A DNA stretch of 35,099 nucleotides from Paracoccaceae bacterium (GCA_030148745.1 JASBSV010000136.1:1-35099), one strand, 5' to 3'; shown: positions 22,135-30,705, numbered from the stretch's first letter. The notes: generated by a model not told the origin, from the sequence alone. Made by a program: numbers and translations.

Positions 22135-22680
22135 GTGAAAAATTACCTATTGGGCGGCGTGGCCGCCGCCGCAATCGGGGTGACCGGTGCCATGGCACAA
22201 AACGCCCCTTTCGGAACCGACGGTGACGCAGCTTATGCCGCTTTGTTGTGGAATGTGATGGAGCAATCCAAGCTGGTCGGCGATGGCATGATCCGCGCTT
22301 TGCCCTATCAGGGTAGTGAACCGCACGGGATGATGCTTGAAACCTTCTACACCACGGCCACGATTAAGGGGCATACCGGCGATCTGGTGGTCAAGCGCAA
22401 CTTTGGTCCGGCGGGCGTGTCGGCCGATACGGTGCTCAGCGATCCGGGCAAGCATCTGGGCTCTATCACCGTCATGTTCCGCCGCGAGGATGGCTATGAT
22501 GCCGATAATCAGAACTGGTTCTGGGTGAAATACCTGCCCGACGGGACGCTGGATAAAAACCCCAAGGGCATGCGCCTTGCGGGACGTGTTGCCAAAGGAG
22601 CCGACAAGGGCTGTATCGCCTGCCATTCACTGGCCGGGGATTACATCTATACCACCGATGCGATCCAGATGATGAAATAA
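22135..22680 (+). CDS. cytochrome P460 family protein, periplasmic c-type heme
   Basis: 181 residues. Signal peptide MKNYLLGGVAAAAIGVTGAMA, then a beta-rich P460 domain, then a single heme c site CIACH near residue 160 preceded by RLAGRVAKGADKG, the family's usual end. P460 proteins bind heme with an extra Lys cross-link and handle hydroxylamine or NO; the relatives in heterotrophs are mostly untested. Starts with GTG 22135 with AAAGGA at 22121-22126, spacing 8. It stands alone on + between - strand genes and ends at a double hairpin terminator. Confidence 0.88.
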   Translation: MKNYLLGGVAAAAIGVTGAMAQNAPFGTDGDAAYAALLWNVMEQSKLVGDGMIRALPYQGSEPHGMMLETFYTTATIKGHTGDLVVKRNFGPAGVSADTVLSDPGKHLGSITVMFRREDGYDADNQNWFWVKYLPDGTLDKNPKGMRLAGRVAKGADKGCIACHSLAGDYIYTTDAIQMMK

Positions 22681-22683
22681 GCC

Positions 22684-22745
22684 GTCACGGCAAGCCGTGA
22701 CAAAACCGGCGGCCGCCCTCAGGGGAAGCCGCCGGTTTTCTTTTG
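22684..22745. terminator. double-hairpin terminator after cytochrome P460 gene
   Basis: First stem GTCACGGC-AA-GCCGTGAC (22684-22701), then a second of 12 bp, AAAACCGGCGGC (22702-22713) with GCCGCCGGTTTT (22728-22739), followed by CTTTTG. A-rich and T-rich bases of the second stem let it work in both directions, suiting the convergent genes on either side. Confidence 0.85.
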
Positions 22746-22755
22746 AACAGGGAGG

Positions 22756-23736
22756 TCAGGCGCGCCGGCGCCGGCGCCCGCCGCGGCCCGAAGCTCCGGC
22801 CTGTGATGCGGTGCTGGCTTCGGCAAAATCCGCGCCTTCCCGGACCGCTTCCAGAACCCGGCTGAACTGAATCCATTTGCCGCCGTTGGGGTCGTGGTTC
22901 ATCAGGAAGTTGGCGGCATGGATCGCCTCCATCTCAACCGGGCGCACGGGGTTCATGATCGCGCTGGTCATGCCCGCGCCGATTGCCATCGGCAAAAACG
23001 CCGCGTTGATCCCATGCCGGTTGGGCAGGCCGAACGAGATGTTCGAGGCCCCGCAAGTGGTGTTCACGCCCAATTCGTCGCGCAGGCGGCGCACAAGGGT
23101 AAAGACCTGCTGACCGGCCGAGGCCATGGCCCCCACCGGCATGACCAGCGGATCGACCACGATGTCATGGGCGGGGATGCCGAAATCGGCGGCCCGCTCG
23201 ACGATCTTCTTGGCCACGGCAAAGCGCACGTCGGGGTCTTCGGAAATGCCGGTGTCGTCGTTCGAGATCGCCACCACCGGAACATTGTATTTTTTGACCA
23301 GCGGCAGAACCAGCTCCAGCCGCTCTTCCTCGCCGGTGACCGAGTTCAGGAGGGGGCGGCCCTCGGCCATCTCCAGACCGTTTTCCAGCGCCCCGGGAAC
23401 CGAACTGTCGATGCACAGCGGCACATCCACGATTTTCTGGATCCGCGAAATCATCTCGGGCATCAGCATCGGCTCGACAAAGTTGTTGTCGGCATAACGC
23501 GGATCTTCGGCCATCTTATTGGTGAAAACCGCGCCCGAGTTGACGTCAAGCATCGTCGCTCCGCAGGCCACCTGCTCAATCGCGTCGCGCTCAACGGTCG
23601 AAAAATCGCCGGCCTCAAGCTCGGCCGCAAGTTTCTTGCGCCCCGTGGGGTTGATACGCTCACCGATAACGCAGAACGGCTCATCAAAACCGATCACAAC
23701 GGTCTTGGACTTTGATTCAACAATGGTGCGGGTCAT
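22756..23736 (-). CDS. methyltetrahydrofolate:corrinoid protein methyltransferase
   Basis: Moves a methyl group between a corrinoid protein and tetrahydrofolate. The 326-residue TIM barrel carries the pterin-binding domain pattern of the MtgA/AcsE group: FCVIGERINPTGRKK near 22-36, MLDVNSGA, LCIDSSVPGALENGLE, LLNSVTGEE, VAISNDDTG, DIVVDPLVMPVG, CGASNISFGLPNR. It lacks the extra domains of MetH, as expected for a stand-alone enzyme of betaine/methylamine-type demethylation. Preceded 9 nt upstream by metF on the same strand, so part of a three-gene operon. Odd: the C-terminus extends into ASGRGGRRRRRA, like the tail of the activase at 18764. Confidence 0.92.
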   Translation of the reverse strand: MTRTIVESKSKTVVIGFDEPFCVIGERINPTGRKKLAAELEAGDFSTVERDAIEQVACGATMLDVNSGAVFTNKMAEDPRYADNNFVEPMLMPEMISRIQKIVDVPLCIDSSVPGALENGLEMAEGRPLLNSVTGEEERLELVLPLVKKYNVPVVAISNDDTGISEDPDVRFAVAKKIVERAADFGIPAHDIVVDPLVMPVGAMASAGQQVFTLVRRLRDELGVNTTCGASNISFGLPNRHGINAAFLPMAIGAGMTSAIMNPVRPVEMEAIHAANFLMNHDPNGGKWIQFSRVLEAVREGADFAEASTASQAGASGRGGRRRRRA

Positions 23737-23745
23737 ATCCGTTCC

Positions 23746-24675
23746 TTATGCGGGCGACACGGGCGTGCCAGAGGCGCCGCCGTTTTCGATTGCCCAATTT
23801 GCGTTGGTCTTGATCCCCCCCAGCGGGAAGAAATGCACGCTTTCGATCCCGAAATCGGGATTGGCGGCCTTATGCGCGGCAAGTTCCGACAGAATTTCGG
23901 TCGGTTCGAACGGCAGCAACAGTTTGGTGACATCGCGGGCGCGCTTTTGCAAGACCTTCAGCGAAGGACCAACACCGCAAGCAATCGCGAATTTGATCAG
24001 CGTCTGAAGCTTCGCAGGCCCCGCGATGCCGATGTGAACGGGCAGGGTGATCCCTTCGGCGTTCAGTCGGTTAACCCAGTCGATCACCGGCTTTGCCTCA
24101 AAACAGAACTGCGTGGCCAAGGCCATCTGTGCATCCGTGCGCTCGGAAAACTGCTGTTTCCAGCGCAGCGCTGCCATCACCTCGGCGTCGCCGCCGCGGG
24201 GGTCGATATCGCGGTTGCCTTCGGGGTGGCCCGCCACATGCAGCCTCCTGAAGCCGGCCTTGTCGAACAGCTCTGTTTCCATCAACTGCATGGACGAATG
24301 AAACTCGCCCAGCGGCTTTGCCACGCCGCCCGCCAGCAAAAGCGCCTGATCAACGCCAGCTTCGCCCTGATAGCGCGCGATCCAGTCGGCCAGTGTGGCG
24401 CGATCCTTGATGATCCGGGCCGGAAAATGCGGCATCACCGGGAAACCTTCGGCCGCCACGCGTTTCGCCGTGGCCACCATGTCTTCGATCGGCGTGCCTT
24501 CGATATGGGCGATATAGACGCGCGTGCCGGGCGCCAGAAGCTGCCGGAAATCCTCGATCTTCTCGGCGGTGCGCGGCATCACCTCGATCGAATAGCCTTT
24601 CAGAAACGCCTCAAGCGCCCCATTGGCCGGGCTCTGTGTGGTCTTTTCCCGCTGACGAAAGTTCAGAAGTGCCAT
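23746..24675 (-). CDS. metF: methylenetetrahydrofolate reductase
   Basis: Interconverts methylene- and methyl-tetrahydrofolate with an FAD cofactor. 309 residues from ATG 24675, chosen for its GGGAGG 5-6 nt upstream; an earlier start at 24711 overlaps the previous gene and lacks that site. The TIM-barrel pattern fits the MetF superfamily: SIEVMPRTAEKIEDF near 28-42, RVYIAHIEGTPIEDMV, LLLAGG, HVAGHPEGNR, ATQFCFEA and HIGIAGPAKLQTL. Beside the methyl-H4folate:corrinoid methyltransferase its likely work is oxidising methyl-H4folate from demethylation rather than methionine supply. Divergent from Escherichia coli MetF in sequence. Confidence 0.9.
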   Translation of the reverse strand: MALLNFRQREKTTQSPANGALEAFLKGYSIEVMPRTAEKIEDFRQLLAPGTRVYIAHIEGTPIEDMVATAKRVAAEGFPVMPHFPARIIKDRATLADWIARYQGEAGVDQALLLAGGVAKPLGEFHSSMQLMETELFDKAGFRRLHVAGHPEGNRDIDPRGGDAEVMAALRWKQQFSERTDAQMALATQFCFEAKPVIDWVNRLNAEGITLPVHIGIAGPAKLQTLIKFAIACGVGPSLKVLQKRARDVTKLLLPFEPTEILSELAAHKAANPDFGIESVHFFPLGGIKTNANWAIENGGASGTPVSPA

Positions 24676-24701
24676 CGCGGCCTCCCATATACCAGATTGG
24701 C

Positions 24702-24998
24702 TCACGCCCATCCTTCATTTGCAATCAGCGCCCTGATGCGCTCGTTATCATATTCCGCGTCTAGTCTTGCCGCCTCAGAGGCAGCCACATCTTCGGCCTC
24801 ACCTTCCACCGGATAGGGGGCGGCCTTGCGCCACTCTGCCAGATAGGCATCGGCATCGCGCGCGCCAACCTTCATCGCGGCCCGGTCAATGGCCTGTTCG
24901 AAACGCTCGGGTAATTGAACCTTCGCGCCGCGCCGGCCCTTGCCCACTATGACCTGCGCCGGAATATCGCGCCAGAATACGATGGTGACGTCAGGCAT
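24702..24998 (-). CDS. virulence factor family protein (small, C1-cluster associated)
   Basis: 98 residues, opening with MPDVTIVFWRDIPAQVIVGKGRR and a helical acidic C-terminus. This is the Virulence_fact pattern, named historically and without a known biochemical role. In alphaproteobacteria it often lies upstream of metF and the corrinoid methyltransferase, as here, so a role in that pathway is likely. Its stop is 27 nt before the metF ATG. First gene of the operon; a 15-bp palindrome lies about 110 nt upstream. Confidence 0.85.
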   Translation of the reverse strand: MPDVTIVFWRDIPAQVIVGKGRRGAKVQLPERFEQAIDRAAMKVGARDADAYLAEWRKAAPYPVEGEAEDVAASEAARLDAEYDNERIRALIANEGWA

Positions 24999-25109
24999 TG
25001 TTGATTCCCACTCCGTTTCGCCCGCTTTTACGCGCCGTAGGTCCCGGTACGGCGTCGGTTTTCGACATAAGGCGTCTCGCTTCCGACGTCACCGGGGATT
25101 TGCTTCATA

Positions 25110-25124
25110 ATGATCATTGATCAT
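25110..25124. promoter_or_regulatory. 15-bp palindrome, possible operator of the C1 operon
   Basis: ATGATCA-T-TGATCAT, perfect, in the gap between the divergent 24998 (-) and 25288 (+) genes. Such symmetry in a regulatory gap suggests a dimeric regulator site. The regulator is not in the window. Confidence 0.4.
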
Positions 25125-25287
25125 GCTCAACCCATGGGCATCGCCCGGCGCGCCCTGCCGGGTTTTCGGGCGGTGCGGCGCGGGCCGGGCGGGCAGGGGC
25201 GAATAATGCCACAAACTCGTTACATCCCCTTGCCCTGAAACCACCGCCGCGTCTAAAGTGACGGCAACACGAAATGGAGGGCGTAAC

Positions 25288-26400
25288 ATGACGCCCAAGC
25301 GTCCCGAAGGTGCGGGCGCGTTCCCCAAAGCGGTCGAGACCCTCGCACCCGAAGCTCCCGATCCGTCCCGGCTTTATGCCGCTTTGGATCTGGGAACAAA
25401 TTCATGCCGCATGCTGATTGCCCAGCCAAAGGGCAATCAGTTCCATGTGGTCGATAGTTTTTCCAAATCCGTGCAGCTTGGCGCGGGGCTGGAAGCAACC
25501 GGAAGGCTAAGCCGCGCGTCGATGGCGCGTACGGTTCAGGCTTTGCGCATCTGCCGCAAGAAGCTGGAAAAGCACAAGGTCACCTCGATGCGCCTTGTCG
25601 CGACCGAGGCCTGCCGCCGCGCGACAAACGCAGATCACTTCATCGCCCATGTCAAACGCGAAACCGGGCTTGCGCTCGAGGTTATTGAGACCGAGGAAGA
25701 GGCGCGGCTGGCGGTGATCTCCTGCGCGCCGCTGGTCTCGATGCGCACCGATCAGCTTCTGGTCGTCGATATCGGCGGCGGATCGACCGAACTGGTGTGG
25801 ATCGACATCTCGGGCCTTGATCCGCGCGACAGATCGCGCGCGATCATGCGGCTGCGCCGCGGCTTCGGCCCGCAAAGCTCTCCCTTTCCCAGCGCCCGGG
25901 TTGTCGATTGGATCTCGGTGCCGCTGGGCGTGGCCACGCTGCGCGAGCAGTTCAACGATGTCGAAGACGACGCCGCCAGATTCGCGCTGATGAGCTGGTT
26001 CTTCGAAGAGAACCTGATCGGTTTCAAACCCTATGCCTCCGAACAGATCCGCGAGGGGTTTCAGATCATCGGCACCAGCGGCACGGTCACCACCGTCGCG
26101 GCCTCGCATCTGGGGCTCAGACGCTATGACCGCAACAAGGTCGATGGCCTCAGGATGAGCTCGGACCAGATCGACAAGGTTATCCGCAGCTATCTTGCGA
26201 TGGGCCCGGCCGGGCGACGCAGCGACCCGCGCATCGGCCGCGACCGCCACGCGCTGATCATGTCGGGGGCGGCGATCCTGCAGGCGCTGCTGCGCTCCTG
26301 GCCCACCGATCAGCTCTCGGTTGCCGACCGCGGCCTGCGCGAGGGGCTGCTTTACGCACAGATGGCCGCCGATGGGGTGCTCGAAGACGGCCCTTTCTGA
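25288..26400 (+). CDS. ppx: Ppx/GppA-family exopolyphosphatase
   Basis: Hydrolyses polyphosphate and/or pppGpp. 370 residues with the ASKHA fold: ALDLGTNSCRMLIA near 31-44 (phosphate 1), ETEEEARLAV near 143 (catalytic Glu region), VVDIGGGSTELVW near 168 (phosphate 2), IGTSGTVTT near 266, MSGAAILQALL near 330. It lacks the extra C-terminal HD domain of enterobacterial Ppx, as in other alphaproteobacterial short forms. ATG 25288 has GGAGG at 25276-25280. Followed by rlmE 72 nt later, a common pairing in this group. Choice between Ppx and GppA activity cannot be made from sequence. Confidence 0.92.
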   Translation: MTPKRPEGAGAFPKAVETLAPEAPDPSRLYAALDLGTNSCRMLIAQPKGNQFHVVDSFSKSVQLGAGLEATGRLSRASMARTVQALRICRKKLEKHKVTSMRLVATEACRRATNADHFIAHVKRETGLALEVIETEEEARLAVISCAPLVSMRTDQLLVVDIGGGSTELVWIDISGLDPRDRSRAIMRLRRGFGPQSSPFPSARVVDWISVPLGVATLREQFNDVEDDAARFALMSWFFEENLIGFKPYASEQIREGFQIIGTSGTVTTVAASHLGLRRYDRNKVDGLRMSSDQIDKVIRSYLAMGPAGRRSDPRIGRDRHALIMSGAAILQALLRSWPTDQLSVADRGLREGLLYAQMAADGVLEDGPF

Positions 26401-26472
26401 CCGGCGGCAACTCTGGCACAAAGGCCCCACAGCCCCGGGCGCGGGCCGGGCGGCAAAAGACAGGCAAAGGCG

Positions 26473-27186
26473 ATGACAAAAAACACCAGCGGGCGCGGCC
26501 AGCGCGATCTCAAAGTCAAGGTCAAGACCGCCCGCGGGCGCCGGTTGTCCTCGACCCGCTGGCTTGAGCGGCAACTCAACGACCCTTATGTTCAGCGCGC
26601 CCGCAAAGAAGGCTTCCGTGGCCGCGCGGCCTTCAAGATCATGGAGATCGACGACAAATACCACTTCCTCACACCCGGCGCGCGGGTGGTCGATCTGGGC
26701 TGCGCCCCGGGCGGCTGGTGTCAGGTCACGGTCCCCCGGATCAACGCGCTGGGCGAAAAACCCGCCAAACCCCGCGGCCGGCTGATCGGCATCGACCTGC
26801 AGGAGGTCGAACCGATCGCCGGGGCCGAAATCCACCAGCTCGACTTTCTCGATGACGGCGCCGACGACAAGGTCAAATCCTGGCTCGGCGGTCAGGCCGA
26901 TGTGGTGATGTCCGATATGGCCGCCGCCTCCTCGGGGCACAAACAGACCGACCATCTGCGCATCATCGCGCTGTGCGAAGCGGCCGCATGGTTCGCCTTC
27001 GACGTTTTGGCCGAGGGCGGCACTTTCGTCGCCAAGGTTCTGGCCGGCGGGGCCGAGGGTGAATTGCAGAAACTCCTCAAACAGCGCTTCACCCGGGTTG
27101 CCAATTTCAAACCCGGCGCCAGCCGCGCCGACAGCTCGGAAAAATTCGTCGTGGCCACGGGGTTTCGCGGCGCGCCCGGTCAATGA
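26473..27186 (+). CDS. rlmE: 23S rRNA (uridine-2552-2'-O)-methyltransferase
   Basis: FtsJ/RrmJ enzyme that methylates U2552 in the ribosomal A loop during late large-subunit assembly. 237 residues. AdoMet motif [14 protein letters not shown] (about 75-88), with the K-D-K-E tetrad in [23 protein letters not shown] and the C-terminal [12 protein letters not shown] basic N-terminal extension (residues 1-25, [11 protein letters not shown]) likely helps rRNA binding. ATG 26473 follows AAAGG. It follows ppx in the same direction and may share its transcript. Confidence 0.94.
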   Translation: MTKNTSGRGQRDLKVKVKTARGRRLSSTRWLERQLNDPYVQRARKEGFRGRAAFKIMEIDDKYHFLTPGARVVDLGCAPGGWCQVTVPRINALGEKPAKPRGRLIGIDLQEVEPIAGAEIHQLDFLDDGADDKVKSWLGGQADVVMSDMAAASSGHKQTDHLRIIALCEAAAWFAFDVLAEGGTFVAKVLAGGAEGELQKLLKQRFTRVANFKPGASRADSSEKFVVATGFRGAPGQ

Positions 27187-27333
27187 TGCTTCTTCTTTGC
27201 AAAAATACTCATCCGCCCCGCCAACGCCGCGCGCCGCCTGCGTGGCCGGGTGCCTCCGGGGGGTGATGACAAGCCCGCCGGTGGCGCATAAACTGCCGCC
27301 GCCGCCCCTTTGTTGTGAAAGCCGGAATAGCAG
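27187..27333. other. 147-nt gap carrying a recurrent G/TATTTTTGC motif
   Basis: Holds CTTCTTCTTTGCAAAAATAC at 27189-27208. A related stretch CTTCCATTTGGCAAAAATAT lies at 18711-18730 after the activase gene. The promoter of the pca operon should lie here but is not obvious. Confidence 0.4.
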
Positions 27334-27735
27334 ATGAGCCGATCTGACCGATATGAGCAGGGCATGAAAACCCGCAGCACCGTTCTGGGCAAGGCGCATG
27401 TTGATCGCGCCGCTGCGCAAACCACGTCCTTTGACGCCCCGTTTCAGGATCTTATTACCGAGGCCGCATGGGGCCATGTCTGGTCGCGCGGCAACTGGAG
27501 CCTGCGCGAGCGCTCGATCGTGACGCTGGCCATTCTCTGCGCCAAAGGCCATTGGGATGAGGTCGCAATGCATATCCGCGCCAGCGCCAACACCGGCGCC
27601 AGCCGTGAGGATATCCGCGAGATGATCCTGCATGTCGCGATCTATGCCGGCGTGCCTGCAGCCAACAAGGCCATCGCCGTGGCCAAATCCGCTTTTGCTC
27701 AGATGGATCAGAGCGGGGCGGAGGATCAGCCATGA
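27334..27735 (+). CDS. pcaC: 4-carboxymuconolactone decarboxylase
   Basis: Decarboxylates 4-carboxymuconolactone to 3-oxoadipate enol-lactone in the protocatechuate branch of the beta-ketoadipate pathway. 133 residues, the usual stand-alone length. AhpD-like fold with [28 protein letters not shown] (about 56-83, the family's E-x-x-x-H helix region) and [23 protein letters not shown] 27334 has GGAAT about 8 nt upstream. Overlaps pcaH by 4 nt (ATGA), so the pca genes are one operon. Confidence 0.93.
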   Translation: MSRSDRYEQGMKTRSTVLGKAHVDRAAAQTTSFDAPFQDLITEAAWGHVWSRGNWSLRERSIVTLAILCAKGHWDEVAMHIRASANTGASREDIREMILHVAIYAGVPAANKAIAVAKSAFAQMDQSGAEDQP

Positions 27736-28466
27736 CAGCCGGCCCCGGCAGCGCCTTTTACCCCCGTGATCTCGCCCGGCACCCCGCGGCGCTGACACCG
27801 GGCTACAAAAGCAGCACCCTGCGCGCGCCGCAAAAGGCGCCGATCTCCTTTGAAAACGCTCTGGGCGAGATGACCGGCCCGGTTTTCGGCCATGCGATGA
27901 TCGGCCCGCAGGACAATGATCTGATCGTCAATTACGCCCGCCCCGGCGAAACCGCGCTGGGCGAACGGATCATCGTGCACGGCAAGGTTCTGGACGAAGA
28001 CGCCCGCCCGGTGCCCGGCGCGCTGATCGAAGTCTGGCAGGCCAATGCGGGGGGGCGCTACCGGCACAAGAACGACGGCTATCTGGCCCCGCTCGATCCC
28101 AATTTTGGCGGCTGCGGGCGCACGCTGACCGGCGCCGATGGCGGCTATGGGTTGCGCACTATCAGGCCGGGGCCCTATCCATGGCCCAATGGCGTAAACG
28201 ACTGGCGCCCGGCCCATATCCATTTCAGCATCTTCGGCCACGGCTTTGCCCAGCGGCTGATCACCCAGATGTATTTCGAGGGCGATCCGCATATTGCACT
28301 CTGCCCGATCGTTCAGACGATCAGCGATCCCGGCGCGATCGATCAGCTGGTGGCGCGGCTGGACATGGACAATACCATCCCCTTCGATGCCCGGGCCTAC
28401 CGCTTCGACATCGTGCTGCGGGGGCGCCGCTCGACCCCGTTTGAAAACCGGCCGGAGGGGAACTGA
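27732..28466 (+). CDS. pcaH: protocatechuate 3,4-dioxygenase beta subunit
   Basis: Carries the catalytic Fe(III) of the intradiol dioxygenase that opens protocatechuate to 3-carboxymuconate. 244 residues. All four iron ligands are visible: Y110 ([10 protein letters not shown]), Y149 (PGPYPWPNG), H162 and H164 (AHIHFS). Substrate region [15 protein letters not shown] near 94-108. Starts in the ATGA overlap with pcaC and ends in a TGATG overlap with pcaG, so alpha and beta subunits are translationally coupled. Confidence 0.95.
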   Translation: MTAGPGSAFYPRDLARHPAALTPGYKSSTLRAPQKAPISFENALGEMTGPVFGHAMIGPQDNDLIVNYARPGETALGERIIVHGKVLDEDARPVPGALIEVWQANAGGRYRHKNDGYLAPLDPNFGGCGRTLTGADGGYGLRTIRPGPYPWPNGVNDWRPAHIHFSIFGHGFAQRLITQMYFEGDPHIALCPIVQTISDPGAIDQLVARLDMDNTIPFDARAYRFDIVLRGRRSTPFENRPEGN

Positions 28467-29080
28467 TGGCGCGGCTGAAGGAAACCGTCTCGCAGACGGC
28501 GGGGCCTTATGTGCATATCGGCTGTGTGCCCTCATTTGCCGGGCTCAAGGGGGTTTATGGCGGCGCCGATCCCGGCGCGCGGATGATCACCGGCGAGGCA
28601 AAGGGCGAAAGGATCACGATCTCGGGCCATGTCTATGACGGCGCCGGCGCGCCGCTGCGCGATGCGCTGATCGAGATCTGGCAGGCCGATGCCGCAGGTC
28701 TGTTCAAAACGCCCGGCGGCGCAGGCGATGGCGCGCCGAAACCCGATCCGCATTTTACCGGCTGGGGCCGCCAGCCCACCGATGCCAGCAGCGGGCGCTA
28801 TGAGTTCCGGACGGTCAAACCGGGGCCGGTGCCATGGCCCGACGGGCGGATGCAGGCGCCGCATATCGCGCTCTGGATCGTGGCGCGCGGGATCAACCTT
28901 GGCCTGCACACCCGGCTTTATTTCCCTGATGAGCCGGAGGCCAACGCCCGCGACCCCCTGCTTCAGCGGATCGAGCATAAATCGCGCATCCCCACGCTGA
29001 TCGCGACGCCGCTGGCGGGGGGGTATAGCTTTGACATTCACCTTCAGGGTGATCTTGAAACGGTATTTTTCGATGTCTGA
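28466..29080 (+). CDS. pcaG: protocatechuate 3,4-dioxygenase alpha subunit
   Basis: Non-iron partner of PcaH, forming the (alpha-beta) protomers. 204 residues with the same fold: TAGPYVHIGCVP at the start, ISGHVYDGAGAPLRDALIEI near 51-70, FTGWGRQPTD, TVKPGPVPWPDG near 115. The position of the iron Tyr/His ligands is degenerate (APHIALW), as expected for the alpha chain. The start overlaps the pcaH stop by 1 nt. The next gene, a BKACE enzyme, starts inside its last codons. Confidence 0.93.
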   Translation: MARLKETVSQTAGPYVHIGCVPSFAGLKGVYGGADPGARMITGEAKGERITISGHVYDGAGAPLRDALIEIWQADAAGLFKTPGGAGDGAPKPDPHFTGWGRQPTDASSGRYEFRTVKPGPVPWPDGRMQAPHIALWIVARGINLGLHTRLYFPDEPEANARDPLLQRIEHKSRIPTLIATPLAGGYSFDIHLQGDLETVFFDV

Positions 29081-29930
29081 CCTTTCTGGCAACCCTTGTA
29101 TCCTGTGCTGCGCGATCACCGGCTCGGTGCCGCGCAAATCCGACAATCCCGCTGTTCCGATCAGCATCACCGAACAGGTCGAAAGCAGCCATGCCGCGGT
29201 CGAGGCGGGCGCCTCGATCATCCACGCCCATGTGCGCAACGACGATGAAACCCCCAGCAGCGATCCCGAGAAATTCGCCCGCCTCAAGCAGGAACTGAAC
29301 CGGATCTGCCCCGGCGTGATCGTCCAGTTCTCGACCGGCGGGCGCTCGGGTGCGGGGCGCGAAAGGGGCGGGATGTTATCCTTGCGCCCCGATATGGCCT
29401 CTCTTTCGGTGGGCTCGAACAATTTTCCCACGCGGGTCTATGAAAACCCGCCCGATCTGGTGGCATGGCTGGCCTCGGAGATGGTGAAATATCAGATCGT
29501 GCCCGAGGTCGAGGGCTTTGATCTGTCGCATATCCTTCAGGCGATCAGGATGCATGAGGCGGGCGCGCTTTATGGCCGGCTTTATGTTCAGTTCGTGATG
29601 GGGGTCAAAAACGCCATGCCCGCCGATAAGGCGGTGTTCGACTTTTACGTTCAGACAATGCGCGCCCGTGCCCCCGGCGCGGCATGGTGTGCGGCGGGCA
29701 TCGGCCCCAATCAGATCGTGGTCAACGAATGGGCGATTGCGGCGGGCGGGCACACCCGCGCGGGGCTTGAGGATAACGTGCGCCTTGACCGCAAGACGCT
29801 GGCGCCCTCGAACGCGGCGCTGATCCGCCGGGCCGCCGATCTGTGCGAAAAATACGGCCGCCCGGTGGCCAGCCCGGAGCAGGCGCGGCGCATTCTGGGG
29901 CTGGAAGAGGCACTGGCGCCCGCGCCCTGA
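29073..29930 (+). CDS. beta-keto acid cleavage enzyme (BKACE, DUF849)
   Basis: BKACE enzymes condense a beta-keto acid with acetyl-CoA to give acetoacetate and a new CoA ester, using Zn2+. 285 residues. Zn-site motif IIHAHVRNDDET (H51, H53), opening ITGSVPRK, FSTGGRSG, VPEVEGFDLSHI, and AGGHTRAGLEDNVRLDR near 230-246. ATG 29073 lies inside pcaG (8-nt overlap ATGTCTGA), so it is firmly part of the pca operon. A likely substrate is 3-oxoadipate or a near relative, replacing the transferase/thiolase steps (inference from operon context). The earlier in-frame ATG at 29031 is less likely. The ribosome site is weak, consistent with coupling. Confidence 0.88.
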   Translation: MSDLSGNPCILCCAITGSVPRKSDNPAVPISITEQVESSHAAVEAGASIIHAHVRNDDETPSSDPEKFARLKQELNRICPGVIVQFSTGGRSGAGRERGGMLSLRPDMASLSVGSNNFPTRVYENPPDLVAWLASEMVKYQIVPEVEGFDLSHILQAIRMHEAGALYGRLYVQFVMGVKNAMPADKAVFDFYVQTMRARAPGAAWCAAGIGPNQIVVNEWAIAAGGHTRAGLEDNVRLDRKTLAPSNAALIRRAADLCEKYGRPVASPEQARRILGLEEALAPAP

Positions 29931-29950
29931 GCGCCGGGCCCTGCGGGCCT

Positions 29951-30700
29951 TCAGCCGCTGATGCGTAGCCGCCGCATTGCCAGTATCTGCCGGATCAGCC
30001 CCAGCGGCGGAACCGTGCGGAAGATATCCGCCATCATCCCCAGATCCGCGCCCAGCCCGGCCTTAAGCCCGTATTTCTGTTTTTTCAGCGGGCTTTTGAC
30101 GCCGGGCCAGCGAACGACGGCAATTCGAGCGCCCCGTTCGATGCAGGCGGCGTTCAGATGCACCTCGAACCCGAATTTTGGCAATTGGGTCAATTGCTCG
30201 GGCTGCTCGGGCAGAAGGGCGCGGGGCAACACCCGCTCGCCCGAGATATAATCGAGCCCGATCAGCCGCCAGAGAAGGGGCGCATTGCCCCGCAAACTGA
30301 TCGAGATATCCGCCGCGCCGCTTTGTACCGGCGCGATCAGGCGGCTCAGATCATCAGGCGATAGCCCCAGAAGATCACCGTCGAGCAATAAAAGCAGCGG
30401 CTGGCGCGCCTGCGCGATCCCGCTGGCCAGGGCCCGGGTCTTGCCGCCGTTGCGCCTCTGGCGGATCAGGGTGACACCCGGACTGCCCGCCGCGACCGCA
30501 GCGCTGTCATCGGTCGAGCCGTCGTCGATCACCAGAACTTCGTCGATCATCGGATGGCCGGCGACGGCAGCCAGAACGCCGGGCAGGCGCGCGGCCTCGT
30601 TATAGATCGGGATCAGGCATGACACGCCCGGCGCGGCGCCGGCGCTCTCCGTGTCATTGGCCGTGTCACTGGCTGTGTTGCTGGGTGGGGCGGCGGTCAT
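29951..30700 (-). CDS. GT2 family glycosyltransferase
   Basis: 249 residues. GT-A fold: SCLIPIYNEAARLPGVL near 29-45, VIDDGSTDDS near 58, LLLLDGDLLGLSP near 100 (DxD). The rest is soluble, with a C-terminal LGLIRQILAMRRLRI amphipathic stretch that could touch the membrane. ATG 30700 lies 6 nt after the DedA stop; longer frames upstream run inside that gene. Last gene of a four-gene - strand operon with a GT21 enzyme and a DedA protein, which suggests action on a membrane lipid. Sugar donor and acceptor unknown. Confidence 0.85.
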   Translation of the reverse strand: MTAAPPSNTASDTANDTESAGAAPGVSCLIPIYNEAARLPGVLAAVAGHPMIDEVLVIDDGSTDDSAAVAAGSPGVTLIRQRRNGGKTRALASGIAQARQPLLLLLDGDLLGLSPDDLSRLIAPVQSGAADISISLRGNAPLLWRLIGLDYISGERVLPRALLPEQPEQLTQLPKFGFEVHLNAACIERGARIAVVRWPGVKSPLKKQKYGLKAGLGADLGMMADIFRTVPPLGLIRQILAMRRLRISG

Positions 30701-30705
30701 TTCGG

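Noticed and set aside
22894-23715. 273-residue + strand frame
   Set aside because: Antisense to the methyltetrahydrofolate:corrinoid methyltransferase, whose motifs are complete.
25507-27798. A 763-residue open frame on the - strand
   Set aside because: It lies antisense to ppx, rlmE, pcaC and the start of pcaH, all well supported. Long antisense frames are common in G+C-rich DNA and the sequence resembles no family.
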